Positions 7,781 to 15,327 of a stretch of DNA of 29,299 bases are shown here, one piece after another. The stretch's first letter is position 1. Each line of letters opens with the position of its first letter. Position numbers and translations under genes: made by a program. The stretch is from an uncultured bacterium (GTDB lineage Bacteria > Actinomycetota > Coriobacteriia > Coriobacteriales > Atopobiaceae). Location of the stretch: positions 1-29,299 of the forward strand of contig CAJMNO010000026.1 of assembly GCA_905214865.1 (NCBI GenBank), written 5' to 3'. The notes below the pieces were generated by a model, which was not told the origin of the DNA, ran no database searches, and was given only the letters and a program-made list of their open reading frames with translations.

Positions 7781-8617
7781 CTAGATGTAGTACTCCGGCT
7801 GCGGCTCGGCGCTCGCCAAGTTGAACTTCTCCAGCAGCGTGGCGCGCAGCTCAAGGAACTCCGAGCCGCCACGGTGCCGCGGCCTGGGAAAGTCCACGCT
7901 CACGACCTCGCTCACCCTGCCGGGGCGCGGTGTCATGATCACGATGCGGTCGGACAGGTAGATGGCCTCGTCCACGTCGTGGGTCACCAGCACCATGGTG
8001 GTGTGGTTGGCGCGCTGCAGGTCTATCAGCAGGTCCTGCAGGGTCGCGCGCGTGAAGTTGTCGAGCGCGCCCATGGGCTCGTCCAGCAGCAGGACCTCGG
8101 GGTCGTTGATGAGCGCGCGGGCGATGGCGACGCGCTGGGCCATGCCGCCGCTGATCTGGTGCGGGTAGGCGTCGCCAAAGCCGTCAAGCCCCACCGCGTG
8201 GATCAGCTCGTCCACGCGGCCCGCGTTCTCGCGGTACACGTGGCGGGCGCGGAGCCCGGCCGCGATGTTCTCGCGGATGGTGAGCCAGTTGAACAGCGCC
8301 CCCTGCTGAAACACGAAGCCGCGACGGTGGGACGCCCCGCGGATGGGCTCGCCGTCCAGCGTGAGCTCGCCGCCCTGGGGCTGGTCGAGGCCGGCGATCA
8401 GGCGCAGGGTCGTGGTCTTGCCGCAGCCGGAGGGGCCCAGGAGCGAGACGAACTCGCCCCTATGCACGTCCAGGCTCACGTGGGAGAGGGCCTCCACGGT
8501 GCCGCCCGCAGCCGTGGCGTAGATGCGGCTCACGTCCCTCAGGCTCAGCGCGACGTCCCCCTGGGCGAGACCCGCGTCCCCTCTCGCCCGCTCGCTCTCC
8601 GTGTTGCTTGCGGCCAT
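7781..8617 (-). CDS. ABC transporter ATP-binding protein, sulfonate/nitrate (SsuB/TauB) type
   Basis: 278 aa. This is the ATPase that drives uptake through the adjacent permease. Walker A GPSGCGKT (61-68), Q-loop near 104, signature ISGGMAQRVA (155-164), Walker B VLLLDEP (175-181), D-loop GALD and switch His H212 are all intact. The FNWLTIRENI and VTHDVDEAIYLSDRI segments are typical of the nitrate/sulfonate/taurine group. Its ATG overlaps the permease stop (TGATG) with GGAGGTGG upstream, so the two are translationally coupled. The true substrate (alkanesulfonate, taurine, a pyrimidine or another anion) cannot be settled from the sequence. Confidence 0.93.
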   Translation of the reverse strand: MAASNTESERARGDAGLAQGDVALSLRDVSRIYATAAGGTVEALSHVSLDVHRGEFVSLLGPSGCGKTTTLRLIAGLDQPQGGELTLDGEPIRGASHRRGFVFQQGALFNWLTIRENIAAGLRARHVYRENAGRVDELIHAVGLDGFGDAYPHQISGGMAQRVAIARALINDPEVLLLDEPMGALDNFTRATLQDLLIDLQRANHTTMVLVTHDVDEAIYLSDRIVIMTPRPGRVSEVVSVDFPRPRHRGGSEFLELRATLLEKFNLASAEPQPEYYI

Positions 8618-9621
8618 CAGGCCACCTCCCCCTGCTTGCTGAGAAGCCCCTCCTGCCACCGCAGCGCACGGGCCTCGATGATGTTGAGCACCTTGGTGAT
8701 TGCGCTGAACAGGATCGCCATGACCAGAATTGCGGCGAACACCTTGTAGTACGCGCTCCAGATCTTTGCCGTGTTGATGTAGTAGCCCAAGCCTCCCGGC
8801 TGGCCCATCATCTCGGCCATGACCAGCGTGGTGAACGCGAAGGCATTGGCGGTGGAGAGCCCCTGGAACACCTGCGGCAGCGCGTTGGGCACCGCCACGT
8901 GGAACAGCAGGTAGCGCGTGTCGCCGCCCAGGGTGCGTGCCGCCTCGAACAGCACCTTGGGGGTGCTCTGCACGCCCTGCGCGGTGACCGAGGCCACCGG
9001 GAACCACACGCAGATCACGATGAGGAACACGGCGGCGGCGAACGGCGTGGGCAGCAGCGTCATCGCAAAGGGCATCCACGCGACCGCCGGGATGATGCCC
9101 GAGAACCTGAGCACCGGGCTTATCCAATAGTACGCACGCGGGAACCAGCCGATGAGGATGCCCGTGCCCACCCCAAAGGCCGCCCCCAGCAGATAGCCCC
9201 ACAGGTACAGGCGCAGCGAGTAGAGCGTGTTCTGGAGGATGAAGTCGCCCTCCTCGAGGAAGGCGCCCACGATCTGGGCGGGGCCGGGGAAGAACGGCTG
9301 CACGAACACCTGGGTCTTGGTCCCCAGGATGTCCCAGGCCAAAAGCGCGATGCCCACGGCAAACCGCAGCGGCGCCCCATGGACGAAGGCACAGCGGTTC
9401 TTCTCGTTGCCCCTGCTTATCAGCGCGTCAAGCAGGTACCCCAGTACCACCGCGCCCAGCACCATGCGATAGAGCCCGTTGAAGTTGACGAGCCAGTCCC
9501 CCACGCGAACGGGCGTGATCTCGACCGCGGCAACCTGTGGCACCAGCACGTTTCCCGCAATCGCCAGCGCAAATCCCCCCACGGAGAGGGCCACGGCTGC
9601 CGGGTATCCAATCCTCCTCAT
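8617..9621 (-). CDS. ABC transporter permease, sulfonate/nitrate (SsuC) type
   Basis: 334 aa, somewhat longer than the usual 250-280 because of an extra N-terminal membrane part (about 1-95, with hydrophobic stretches near 7-30 and 50-70). The core has several membrane segments and the cytoplasmic EAA loop FEAARTLGGDTRYLLFHVAVPNALP-like region that contacts the ATPase. It would form the channel in the inner membrane. It begins 13 bp after the binding-protein gene and overlaps the ATPase gene by one base. The N-terminal extension could instead be a fused small membrane subunit. Confidence 0.92.
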   Translation of the reverse strand: MRRIGYPAAVALSVGGFALAIAGNVLVPQVAAVEITPVRVGDWLVNFNGLYRMVLGAVVLGYLLDALISRGNEKNRCAFVHGAPLRFAVGIALLAWDILGTKTQVFVQPFFPGPAQIVGAFLEEGDFILQNTLYSLRLYLWGYLLGAAFGVGTGILIGWFPRAYYWISPVLRFSGIIPAVAWMPFAMTLLPTPFAAAVFLIVICVWFPVASVTAQGVQSTPKVLFEAARTLGGDTRYLLFHVAVPNALPQVFQGLSTANAFAFTTLVMAEMMGQPGGLGYYINTAKIWSAYYKVFAAILVMAILFSAITKVLNIIEARALRWQEGLLSKQGEVA

Positions 9622-9634
9622 GCGACGAGGCCCC

Positions 9635-10672
9635 CTAGTCCAGGCTGACGCTCTTGTAGTACTTGCTCACGAAGTCGTCCGGCGAGGACTTGACCATGCC
9701 CAGGCCGTTCAGGAGGTCGGCGTAGTAGCGCACGTCTCCCTTGACGTCGTGGTCGCCCGTGGAGAGGTCGCCGTAGCCGTACGCCTTGATCATCTCGACC
9801 GCCAGGTCCTCGTCGTCGATGGTTGCGTACTTGTTCTTGGCCACCAGCTCAACGGTCTCTTCGGGGTTGTCCGAGATCCACTTGTCAGCCTTGTGGATGG
9901 CCCTGATGATGGCGGCGATCTCTCCCTCGTCCTCCTGGAGCACCTTGTTGGACGCCACCAGGAAGCAGCACGCCCTGCCCGAGAAGTCCCCGCTCTTGGA
10001 GTTGTCCAGGATGACCTTGGCGCTGCCGTCCTTCTCGGCCTTGGGACCGTAGGGGTCCCACACCGCGGCGGCGTCCACGGTGCCGTCCTTGAGCGCCTGC
10101 AGCTCCAGGTTGCCGTCATCGTACACGGACACCTTCACGTCACCGTCGCCCGTTCCGATGGAGAGGCCCGCCTCCCTCTGGAGCCACAGCGCGAGCACCT
10201 GGTAGGGGGTGCCGCCAATCTTGTTCACGGCGACGGTCTTGCCCTTGAGGTCGGCGGCCGACGAGACGCTGTCGTCATCCGATCGGGCAACGACCTTGAT
10301 GCATCCCAGGTTCACCGCGTCCACGACGGTGGTCTGGACCCCCGACTCCATGGACTCGAAGGTGGAGAAGTCGCCCATGCCCACGGGGAAGGTGCCGTTG
10401 TTGAGGCCCGTCTTCTGAGTGTCGACGTCGGCAGAGACCTCCTCAACGTCAACGCCCTCCTCCTCGAAGTAGCCCCTCTGCTTGGCCACCCACAGCGGGG
10501 CGGCGCACAGCGAGCCGGACAGGTCGGGGATCTGCACGGAGTACTTGGTGGCAGTGGCGGACGAGTCGCTGTCCGCGCTGGACGAGCCCTCCGGCGCCCG
10601 CGTGCAGCCGGCGATCATGGTGCCGGCGAGAAGGAACAGGAACCCCCTGCGAGTCGTCATTCTGGTATTCAT
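9635..10672 (-). CDS. ABC transporter substrate-binding lipoprotein, SsuA/NMT1-like
   Basis: 345 aa. It captures the substrate outside the cell for the neighbouring permease and ATPase. The signal peptide has TTRR (6-9), a hydrophobic core and the lipobox IAGC, followed by a Ser-rich linker. The mature part has the family features AAPLWVAKQRGYFEEEGVDV, DLKGKTVAV and GTVDAAAVWDPY. Start at 10672 is chosen because AGGAGG lies about 6 bases before it; an in-frame ATG four codons later is less well placed. It is the first gene of the minus-strand cluster and is divergent from the GGDEF gene. A TTGATA/GATATA box pair lies upstream (10815-10843). Confidence 0.92.
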   Translation of the reverse strand: MNTRMTTRRGFLFLLAGTMIAGCTRAPEGSSSADSDSSATATKYSVQIPDLSGSLCAAPLWVAKQRGYFEEEGVDVEEVSADVDTQKTGLNNGTFPVGMGDFSTFESMESGVQTTVVDAVNLGCIKVVARSDDDSVSSAADLKGKTVAVNKIGGTPYQVLALWLQREAGLSIGTGDGDVKVSVYDDGNLELQALKDGTVDAAAVWDPYGPKAEKDGSAKVILDNSKSGDFSGRACCFLVASNKVLQEDEGEIAAIIRAIHKADKWISDNPEETVELVAKNKYATIDDEDLAVEMIKAYGYGDLSTGDHDVKGDVRYYADLLNGLGMVKSSPDDFVSKYYKSVSLD

Positions 10673-10814
10673 ATAACCCCTCCTGGCTCGGCAATCCAAT
10701 AATCGCCCGTGATATGCACTGCTCGACTGCATCTCCACCCACCTCATGCATGAGCGAAGAACGCGTATCCAAACATAGCGGCACGGAGAGGCACTGAATA
10801 ATTCCTGTTTTCGC

Positions 10815-10843
10815 TATATCGCTACCGCTGAATTCGATATCAA
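10815..10843 (-). promoter_or_regulatory. Candidate sigma-70-type promoter for the sulfur cluster
   Basis: On the minus strand TTGATA and GATATA are separated by 17 bp, about 145 bp upstream of the binding-protein start. The -10 box matches the consensus only in part. The 263-bp divergent region is the only obvious place for promoters of both the sulfur cluster and the GGDEF gene. Confidence 0.3.
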
Positions 10844-10853
10844 CTAGGAGAGA

Positions 10854-10970
10854 ATGGTTGCAAACATAAACCAGTCGGCCACATACTGGTACCGTTCCCA
10901 ACGATACAGTTCAATTGGTAGGCAAGTGAGCGAACGTGTCCCAAAGCACCCTCACGGCATTTGGCATTGA
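10854..10970 (+). CDS. Possible short leader ORF overlapping the GGDEF gene start
   Basis: 38 codons. The ATG is preceded by a strong ribosome site (TAGGAGAG), much better than that of the GGDEF gene itself. The frame runs past the GTG start of the GGDEF gene and ends at TGA 10968-10970, overlapping by 35 bases in another frame. The peptide has an aromatic patch TYWY. It may couple translation to the GGDEF gene or be a small protein. No homology is recognised. Confidence 0.4.
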   Translation: MVANINQSATYWYRSQRYSSIGRQVSERVPKHPHGIWH

Positions 10971-12102
10971 CTTGGTGGGCGAACTGCTCATGGTAACGAT
11001 GCTCGTTTGCAACGTGTGGCGGCTGAGGGGACGCTCCCACGAGAGCAGGCTCCTGCGAATGCTGGTCGCTTGTGCGATGCTCGGTTGTGTGCTGGACTCA
11101 GTCTCAACGATGTTCGAGGGCTCGCCCGGGACCGTCGCACGCGTCATCGTGGTCGGCTCGGAAACCATCCTATACTCCGCTGCGACCATCACCTGCTCCT
11201 GCTGGGCATCGTTCATCACGCTCCACATGCGGGGATACATCACGCCGCTGCGGCGTCGTCTGCTTGCCGCCCCGGCAATCGTGTGTCTCGCCCTGCTTGT
11301 GGGAAACCTGTTCTCTCCCCTTGTGTTCCACGTGGGCGCCGGAAACGTCTACACCAGGCTCCCCTTCTCACGCGTGCTGGCAGGAATCTATTACGGCTAC
11401 TTCTGCTATGCCCTCGCTCTCGAGGGGCACATGCGCAGGAGCACGGCCGGTCTCCGCTTCTTCCCAGGTTGGGCGCTCATCTTCCCCGTCGCGGTGGGCG
11501 GCTCGGTGCAGGTGTTCTTCCCGCCCCTCCCCCTGTTCTGGGCAACGGTGAGCGTGGGCATCGCCGGCACCATCACCAGCCTGCAGAACGAGGACATCTA
11601 CCGTGACCGGCTGACGGGCCTCTACAACCGCTCGTTCTTGGAGTACATGAACTCAAGGGACAGGCGGAGGTCGAACGTGGAGATGACCGGGGTCATGATC
11701 GACCTCAACGGCTTCAAGTCGATCAACGACCGCTTTGGCCATGCGATGGGTGACCAGGCGCTCGTCGACGTCGCGCACACCCTCAGGCGGGCGGTGGGCG
11801 ACATCGGAGTCACCGTGCGCTACGCCGGCGACGAGTTCGTCATCCTCCTCAACACGTGCGACAGCGCGGTGGTCAAGCGCACCATGACGGCCATACGCCA
11901 GAGCTTTTCCCTGTTCAATGCGGACGTGAAGCGACCGTACCAGCTGAGTGCCTCGATGGGGCAATATCCCCTTGTTCCCGGGAGCCATTCGATCGAGGAG
12001 TTCATCGAGACCATCGACCGCGCGATGTACGAGGACAAGAGGCGCTACTACCAGAAGCATCCCGAGGCCAACCGGCGGGCAGAGGGGTCACACCGCATCT
12101 GA
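10936..12102 (+). CDS. Membrane-anchored diguanylate cyclase (GGDEF protein)
   Basis: 388 aa. The N-terminal half (about 8-215) has six or seven hydrophobic segments and looks like a membrane sensor. The C-terminal half is a GGDEF domain with DRLTGLYNR (224-232), DLNGFKSINDRFGHAMGD (256-273) and the active-site loop AGDEF (297-301). The A for G change at the first position is common in active enzymes. It should make cyclic di-GMP. No RxxD inhibitory site is present five residues before the loop. A TGA stop lies in frame just upstream, so translation starts at the GTG at 10936 or later. The ribosome site is weak, and a leader ORF (10854-10970) overlaps the start. Confidence 0.88.
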   Translation: MSQSTLTAFGIDLVGELLMVTMLVCNVWRLRGRSHESRLLRMLVACAMLGCVLDSVSTMFEGSPGTVARVIVVGSETILYSAATITCSCWASFITLHMRGYITPLRRRLLAAPAIVCLALLVGNLFSPLVFHVGAGNVYTRLPFSRVLAGIYYGYFCYALALEGHMRRSTAGLRFFPGWALIFPVAVGGSVQVFFPPLPLFWATVSVGIAGTITSLQNEDIYRDRLTGLYNRSFLEYMNSRDRRRSNVEMTGVMIDLNGFKSINDRFGHAMGDQALVDVAHTLRRAVGDIGVTVRYAGDEFVILLNTCDSAVVKRTMTAIRQSFSLFNADVKRPYQLSASMGQYPLVPGSHSIEEFIETIDRAMYEDKRRYYQKHPEANRRAEGSHRI

Positions 12103-12109
12103 CGGCAAG

Positions 12110-12378
12110 CTAGACCGCTGCAGAGCACGTGGCGACCCGCTTTGTACGCTCATCGTCAAGACGCTCGGAGACCCATATCTTGTTGACCGCTTGGCGGTTG
12201 ACACCGATGCGAGCCGCCTCACAATCGAGCGCCGTAACCATCCACACCGGGAGATCGACGTTCACGCGCTTTACCTCGCGATTGGGAAACTCGGGATGTT
12301 CGAAGTCAAAGTACGCTTCCCTGTCCCCGCCAGAGTCAAAGCTCTCGAGCAGGGTGTCATCATCTTTGCGCGTTGCAT
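12110..12378 (-). pseudogene. BrnA-like antitoxin with an apparent one-base frameshift
   Basis: The C-terminal part reads KRVNVDLPVWMVTALD, then ARIGVNRQAV, then a SERL-like end, the ribbon-helix-helix pattern of BrnA/CopG-type antitoxins. The frame carrying it has no start codon where the family normally begins. An ATG at 12378 with a nearby AGGAGAGGAAG lies one frame off. Adding one base in the AAAG run just after it would give an 89-aa protein of typical BrnA length. I read this as a one-base deletion, or a sequencing error. No BrnT toxin gene is intact upstream, where the 33-bp repeat array begins. A longer start at 12502 keeps the frame open but adds unlikely sequence. Confidence 0.6.
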
Positions 12379-12498
12379 TCCTAGCTCTTCCTCTCCTTCC
12401 CGATGGCACCACTGTACCCACAAGGGCGCGAGGCTCTGTCTCCAGGACCACACTCTGACGGGAATGCCCCCGAGAGGCGAGTCCTAGACGAGATGTCC

Positions 12499-12608
12499 GC
12501 AAATTGACAAGAAGGACTCTTCAGTTGCTCACAAATTGACAGTTTCGTCCCAATATTAGGTTTGCAAATTGACAAAAACAGCCCTCTAGCCGGTTTGCAA
12601 ATTGACAA
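12499..12608. repeat. Four direct repeats at about 33-bp spacing upstream of the DUF4143 ATPase gene
   Basis: The core AAATTGACA occurs at 12501, 12533, 12566 and 12599, spaced 32, 33 and 33 bp, about three helical turns each. Copies 3 and 4 share the longer TTTGCAAATTGACAA. Spacers differ from one another. The last copy ends 50 bp before the ATPase start codon, so the array covers its promoter region. Phased direct repeats suggest a protein that binds cooperatively on one DNA face (operator or iteron-like). The spacing is too short and the repeats too small for a usual CRISPR. Confidence 0.85.
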
Positions 12609-12657
12609 CAACTGCCTATACTCCGAGGTACAGACTAATGTTTCCAGGGGGGTTCGA

Positions 12658-13968
12658 ATGCTGAAAAGGAAAGCGCTCAATCAGCTGGAAGACTGGCTTC
12701 GCTATCACACAAAACAGGCACTCCTGGTAACCGGTGCGCGTCAGGTAGGCAAAACCTATTTGGTGCGGGAGTTCGCCCACGCTCATTGGGAACACGTCGC
12801 GGAAATCAACCTCTACGAGAATTCTGCGGCAGCAGAGGCACTTTCGGCTGCAAAAAACTCCCGAGAGCTATTCATGCGACTGACCGCATTTGCGGATGTA
12901 CCGATGATTCCAGGAAAGACCGTCATATTCCTCGACGAAGTACAGGAGTGCAAAGAGGCCGTCACTGCAATAAAGTTCCTGATGGAACGCCAGGACTTTG
13001 ACTACATTCTTTCAGGTTCCATGCTGGGAGTCGAGCTCAAAGGCCTGACCTCAGCGCCCGTTGGGTACTTGTCAACGGTGAGGATGTACCCATTGGACTT
13101 CGAGGAGTTTGCATGGGCAAACGGCATTGCCTCAGAAACCCTTGAAGAGGTCAGAGGCTGCTTTAGGGAGATGCGACCGGTCGACGAGTTCGTTCATCAG
13201 AGACTTACCGACCTCTTTCACCGATACCTGATCTGCGGAGGCATGCCCGACCCCGTCCAAGCGTTCGCGCAATCGGACAACATCAGGCAGGTTCGCGTGC
13301 TGCAAGAGGCAATCGTTGGACAATATCGCTTTGACATCTCAAAGTATGCGGGAGATCGTGCGCGCGTTGTACGCAGGATCTTCGACCTCATGCCGAGCGA
13401 AATCAGCCGTCAGGACAAGCGCTTCATCATTCGAGACGTCGAGGGAGACTCCCACTTTGACCGCTACGATAATGACTTCATGTGGCTCTCTGATGCCAAC
13501 GTTGCACTGCCAGCATTCAATGTGACCGAACCCCGCTATCCGCTGGCAACAAACCTTGAGTCGACTAGGTTCAAGCTGTTCTCTTCCGATGTAGGCATCC
13601 TGACGTTCCAATGTGGGATGGACGTGGTACGAGACGTTCTGAGCGACCGCGAGGACATCAATTTCGGCGCCCTGTACGAAAACGCAGTTGCCCAGGAGCT
13701 CACTTGTCACGGATTCCCCCTTTCGTACTTCAAGAACCGCGCGATTGGCGAACTCGACTTCGTCGTACAAACGGGAAGCCGAGTCATCCCGATTGAGGTG
13801 AAATCTGGAAAGGGCTACAAGCGGCACAGCGCCCTGACCAAGGCGTTGAAGACGAGAAACTACGGGATAGATCGCGCCATCGTTCTGCACGAAGGGAATG
13901 TAGAGAAAGACGGCGCGATCTGCTATCTGCCAACCTACATGATGATGTGCCTGGAACCGGGGTTCTAA
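12658..13968 (+). CDS. AAA-type ATPase with DUF4143 domain
   Basis: 436 aa. Walker A GARQVGKT (26-33) and Walker B VIFLDE (89-94) mark the N-terminal AAA domain. The C-terminal DUF4143 part has a PD-(D/E)xK-like nuclease core, with D367 in GELDF and E380-V-K382 in IEVKSG. The family is widespread in anaerobes and the biological role is unknown. It is often found in variable regions. Start at 12658 follows AGGGGGG. The upstream array of four 33-bp-spaced repeats (12499-12608) probably controls it. Base composition is less G+C-rich than in neighbouring metabolic genes, which suggests horizontal transfer. Confidence 0.9.
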   Translation: MLKRKALNQLEDWLRYHTKQALLVTGARQVGKTYLVREFAHAHWEHVAEINLYENSAAAEALSAAKNSRELFMRLTAFADVPMIPGKTVIFLDEVQECKEAVTAIKFLMERQDFDYILSGSMLGVELKGLTSAPVGYLSTVRMYPLDFEEFAWANGIASETLEEVRGCFREMRPVDEFVHQRLTDLFHRYLICGGMPDPVQAFAQSDNIRQVRVLQEAIVGQYRFDISKYAGDRARVVRRIFDLMPSEISRQDKRFIIRDVEGDSHFDRYDNDFMWLSDANVALPAFNVTEPRYPLATNLESTRFKLFSSDVGILTFQCGMDVVRDVLSDREDINFGALYENAVAQELTCHGFPLSYFKNRAIGELDFVVQTGSRVIPIEVKSGKGYKRHSALTKALKTRNYGIDRAIVLHEGNVEKDGAICYLPTYMMMCLEPGF

Positions 13969-14067
13969 GAACACGAGCCATCCCAAACGAGAGACGGCTC
14001 GTGTCATCCACCTATTGCCTGCGCGCGGGGCGTATCCGGGAGCCTTGGCCCTCCTGCACACGAAAAT

Positions 14068-14184
14068 TCAGCGCAGGATCAGGAGACCGATGCGCACGCC
14101 CAGGTCGAGAAGCGACAGCAGCACGAGCGGGGCGCCCTTGTCGGAGGGGGTCAGCAGCGGCACGTGGTCGCCCCTCCCCTGCAT
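14068..14184 (-). other. Possible C-terminal gene fragment or very small protein
   Basis: A 38-codon minus-strand frame encodes HVPLLTPSDKGAPL followed by a hydrophobic segment rich in Leu and Val, ending ILR. It starts at an ATG 7 bp after the stop of the DUF4256 pseudogene, without a clear ribosome site. It may be the tail of a lost membrane protein. No family recognised. The rest of 13969-14190 holds nothing I can support. Confidence 0.25.
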
Positions 14185-14190
14185 GTCCAG

Positions 14191-14697
14191 CTACAAGCCA
14201 AGTGGGAGGCACGCTCTAAAGCCGCGGACGGCATAGTACGAGTCCGCGCCGTTGCAGTAGACGAACGCACGGTCGTACCTCCTGCTTCCAAAGAGGGCGC
14301 CCCCGCACCCGCGAATCGTCTCTGGCGTCGCGATCCAGCTGCTCGTCTTTTCGTCGAGCGGCGACAGCCCCTGCATCGCAAGGTACATGTCCTCGCCCAC
14401 AAGCTCCAGGCCGTTCGCCTCCGCCAGCTCGTGGGCGCTGCCAGAGGGCGGGTTGCGCCTCCTCCCTAGGCGTGTCTCACGGTCATAGCAGACGGATCGA
14501 CGCTGGGGAGACTCGGGCGAGAAGTCCACCAGGTAGAGGTATTCCCGAAAGAGGAGCACGTCAGGCTCACCGCCCGTCTCCTCCAGATACGTAAGCGACC
14601 GCAAACCGAAGGAGCCCAGCGCTCGCTCGACGTCGTCTCAGCGGATTCCGGGATGGCGCTCGGGATGGGTCTCGAAGCGGTCTCTCAGTGCATCCAT
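14191..14697 (-). pseudogene. DUF4256 family protein interrupted by an in-frame TGA
   Basis: From ATG 14697 (GGGAGG about 6 bases before it) the frame reads 19 codons ending HPGIR, then TGA at 14640-14638, then continues in the same frame to TAG at 14193-14191. The later part has the DUF4256 features RRSVCYDRE, DEKTSSWI, GGALFGSRRYDRAFVY and SYYAVRGFR. At the TGA the family usually has Trp, so one G-to-A change (TGG to TGA) explains the break. Total length of 168 codons fits the family (about 185). Restart at TTG 14604 would lose the N-terminal helix. Function of the family is unknown. Recoding of TGA is unlikely in this lineage. Confidence 0.8.
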
Positions 14698-14900
14698 GGG
14701 CATCCTCCCAATGTGGATGGGTCATAGGCGGACCCGTCTATTAGCCATGCCGATTCTTCGCGACCCATGATGACAGAGTCTCTCACCAAGCCCCCCTCGG
14801 TCATCCTGGCACCACGAATGTCCAAACGAGCATTCCGCCACCCATCTGCCAGTCACTTGGGTACCAGATTCAACGTGGCACCCAATTCAAGGAGGCTCCG

Positions 14901-15098
14901 ATGGCCGACAAGTTCTTCAGTGACGAGGACCCGTACTTTCAGGTGTGTGACAGGCTCGATGCCGGGGAGAAGCCCGCGACGGTATACGCCTGGGCGCAGA
15001 GGCAGCGCGACAAGGCGAGAGACGCGATGCTTCGCGACGAGTGGGACGAGGCGCTGCGCTACATCCGGGAGGAGAATCCCGGGCTTCCTCTCTCCTAA
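14901..15098 (+). CDS. Small acidic hypothetical protein
   Basis: 65 aa, with a strong ribosome site (AAGGAGG) about 5 bases before the ATG. The sequence is hydrophilic and mostly helical, with SDEDPYFQVCDRLDAG at the start and paired charged residues (RQRDKARD) in the middle. It has no membrane segment and no metal motif. I associate similar short proteins with Coriobacteriia but cannot name a function. A hairpin at 15142-15172 follows. The 197 bp before it hold no gene. Confidence 0.72.
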   Translation: MADKFFSDEDPYFQVCDRLDAGEKPATVYAWAQRQRDKARDAMLRDEWDEALRYIREENPGLPLS

Positions 15099-15141
15099 GC
15101 GGGTCTCGGAGGTTCTAACCCAACCGAGCACCAGAAAATGC

Positions 15142-15172
15142 GCAGGCCAGAGGGTATATTCCCCTGGCCTGC
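15142..15172 (+). terminator. Hairpin, probable terminator
   Basis: GCAGGCCA and TGGCCTGC form a perfect 8-bp stem (15142-15149 with 15165-15172), extended by GG/CC inside, with an AT-rich loop. It lies 44 bp after the small gene ending at 15098. There is no long T-run after it. Confidence 0.5.
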
Positions 15173-15252
15173 CTCTGGACGTGATGGCATCAACGTCCCC
15201 ACCCCCCGTAATCCTTACAATGGTATGGCTCAGCATGGTGGACCAACGCAAA

Positions 15253-15298
15253 GGTGAGACGGGAATGTACTCGCACGCGTCGGTTCGTCTCCCCCACC
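15253..15298. other. Hairpin in the 5' region of the DUF1295-like gene
   Basis: GGTGAGACG (15253-15261) can pair with CGTCTC (15286-15291) and, after a bulge, ACC (15296-15298), 30 bp before the start codon at 15328. GGTGAGACG also occurs near 3634. It may be a leader-RNA structure or a processed repeat. Confidence 0.25.
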
Positions 15299-15327
15299 TG
15301 CGTCGATCACGATTCCGAGGTGCATAC

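Noticed and set aside
10936..12102. AGDEF instead of GGDEF taken as a dead enzyme
   Set aside because: Alanine at the first position is tolerated in known active diguanylate cyclases, and the other catalytic residues are present.
12499..12608. Repeat array read as a CRISPR
   Set aside because: The repeat is only 9-15 bp with about 20-bp spacers, four copies, and no cas genes nearby. Phased operator or iteron-like sites fit better.
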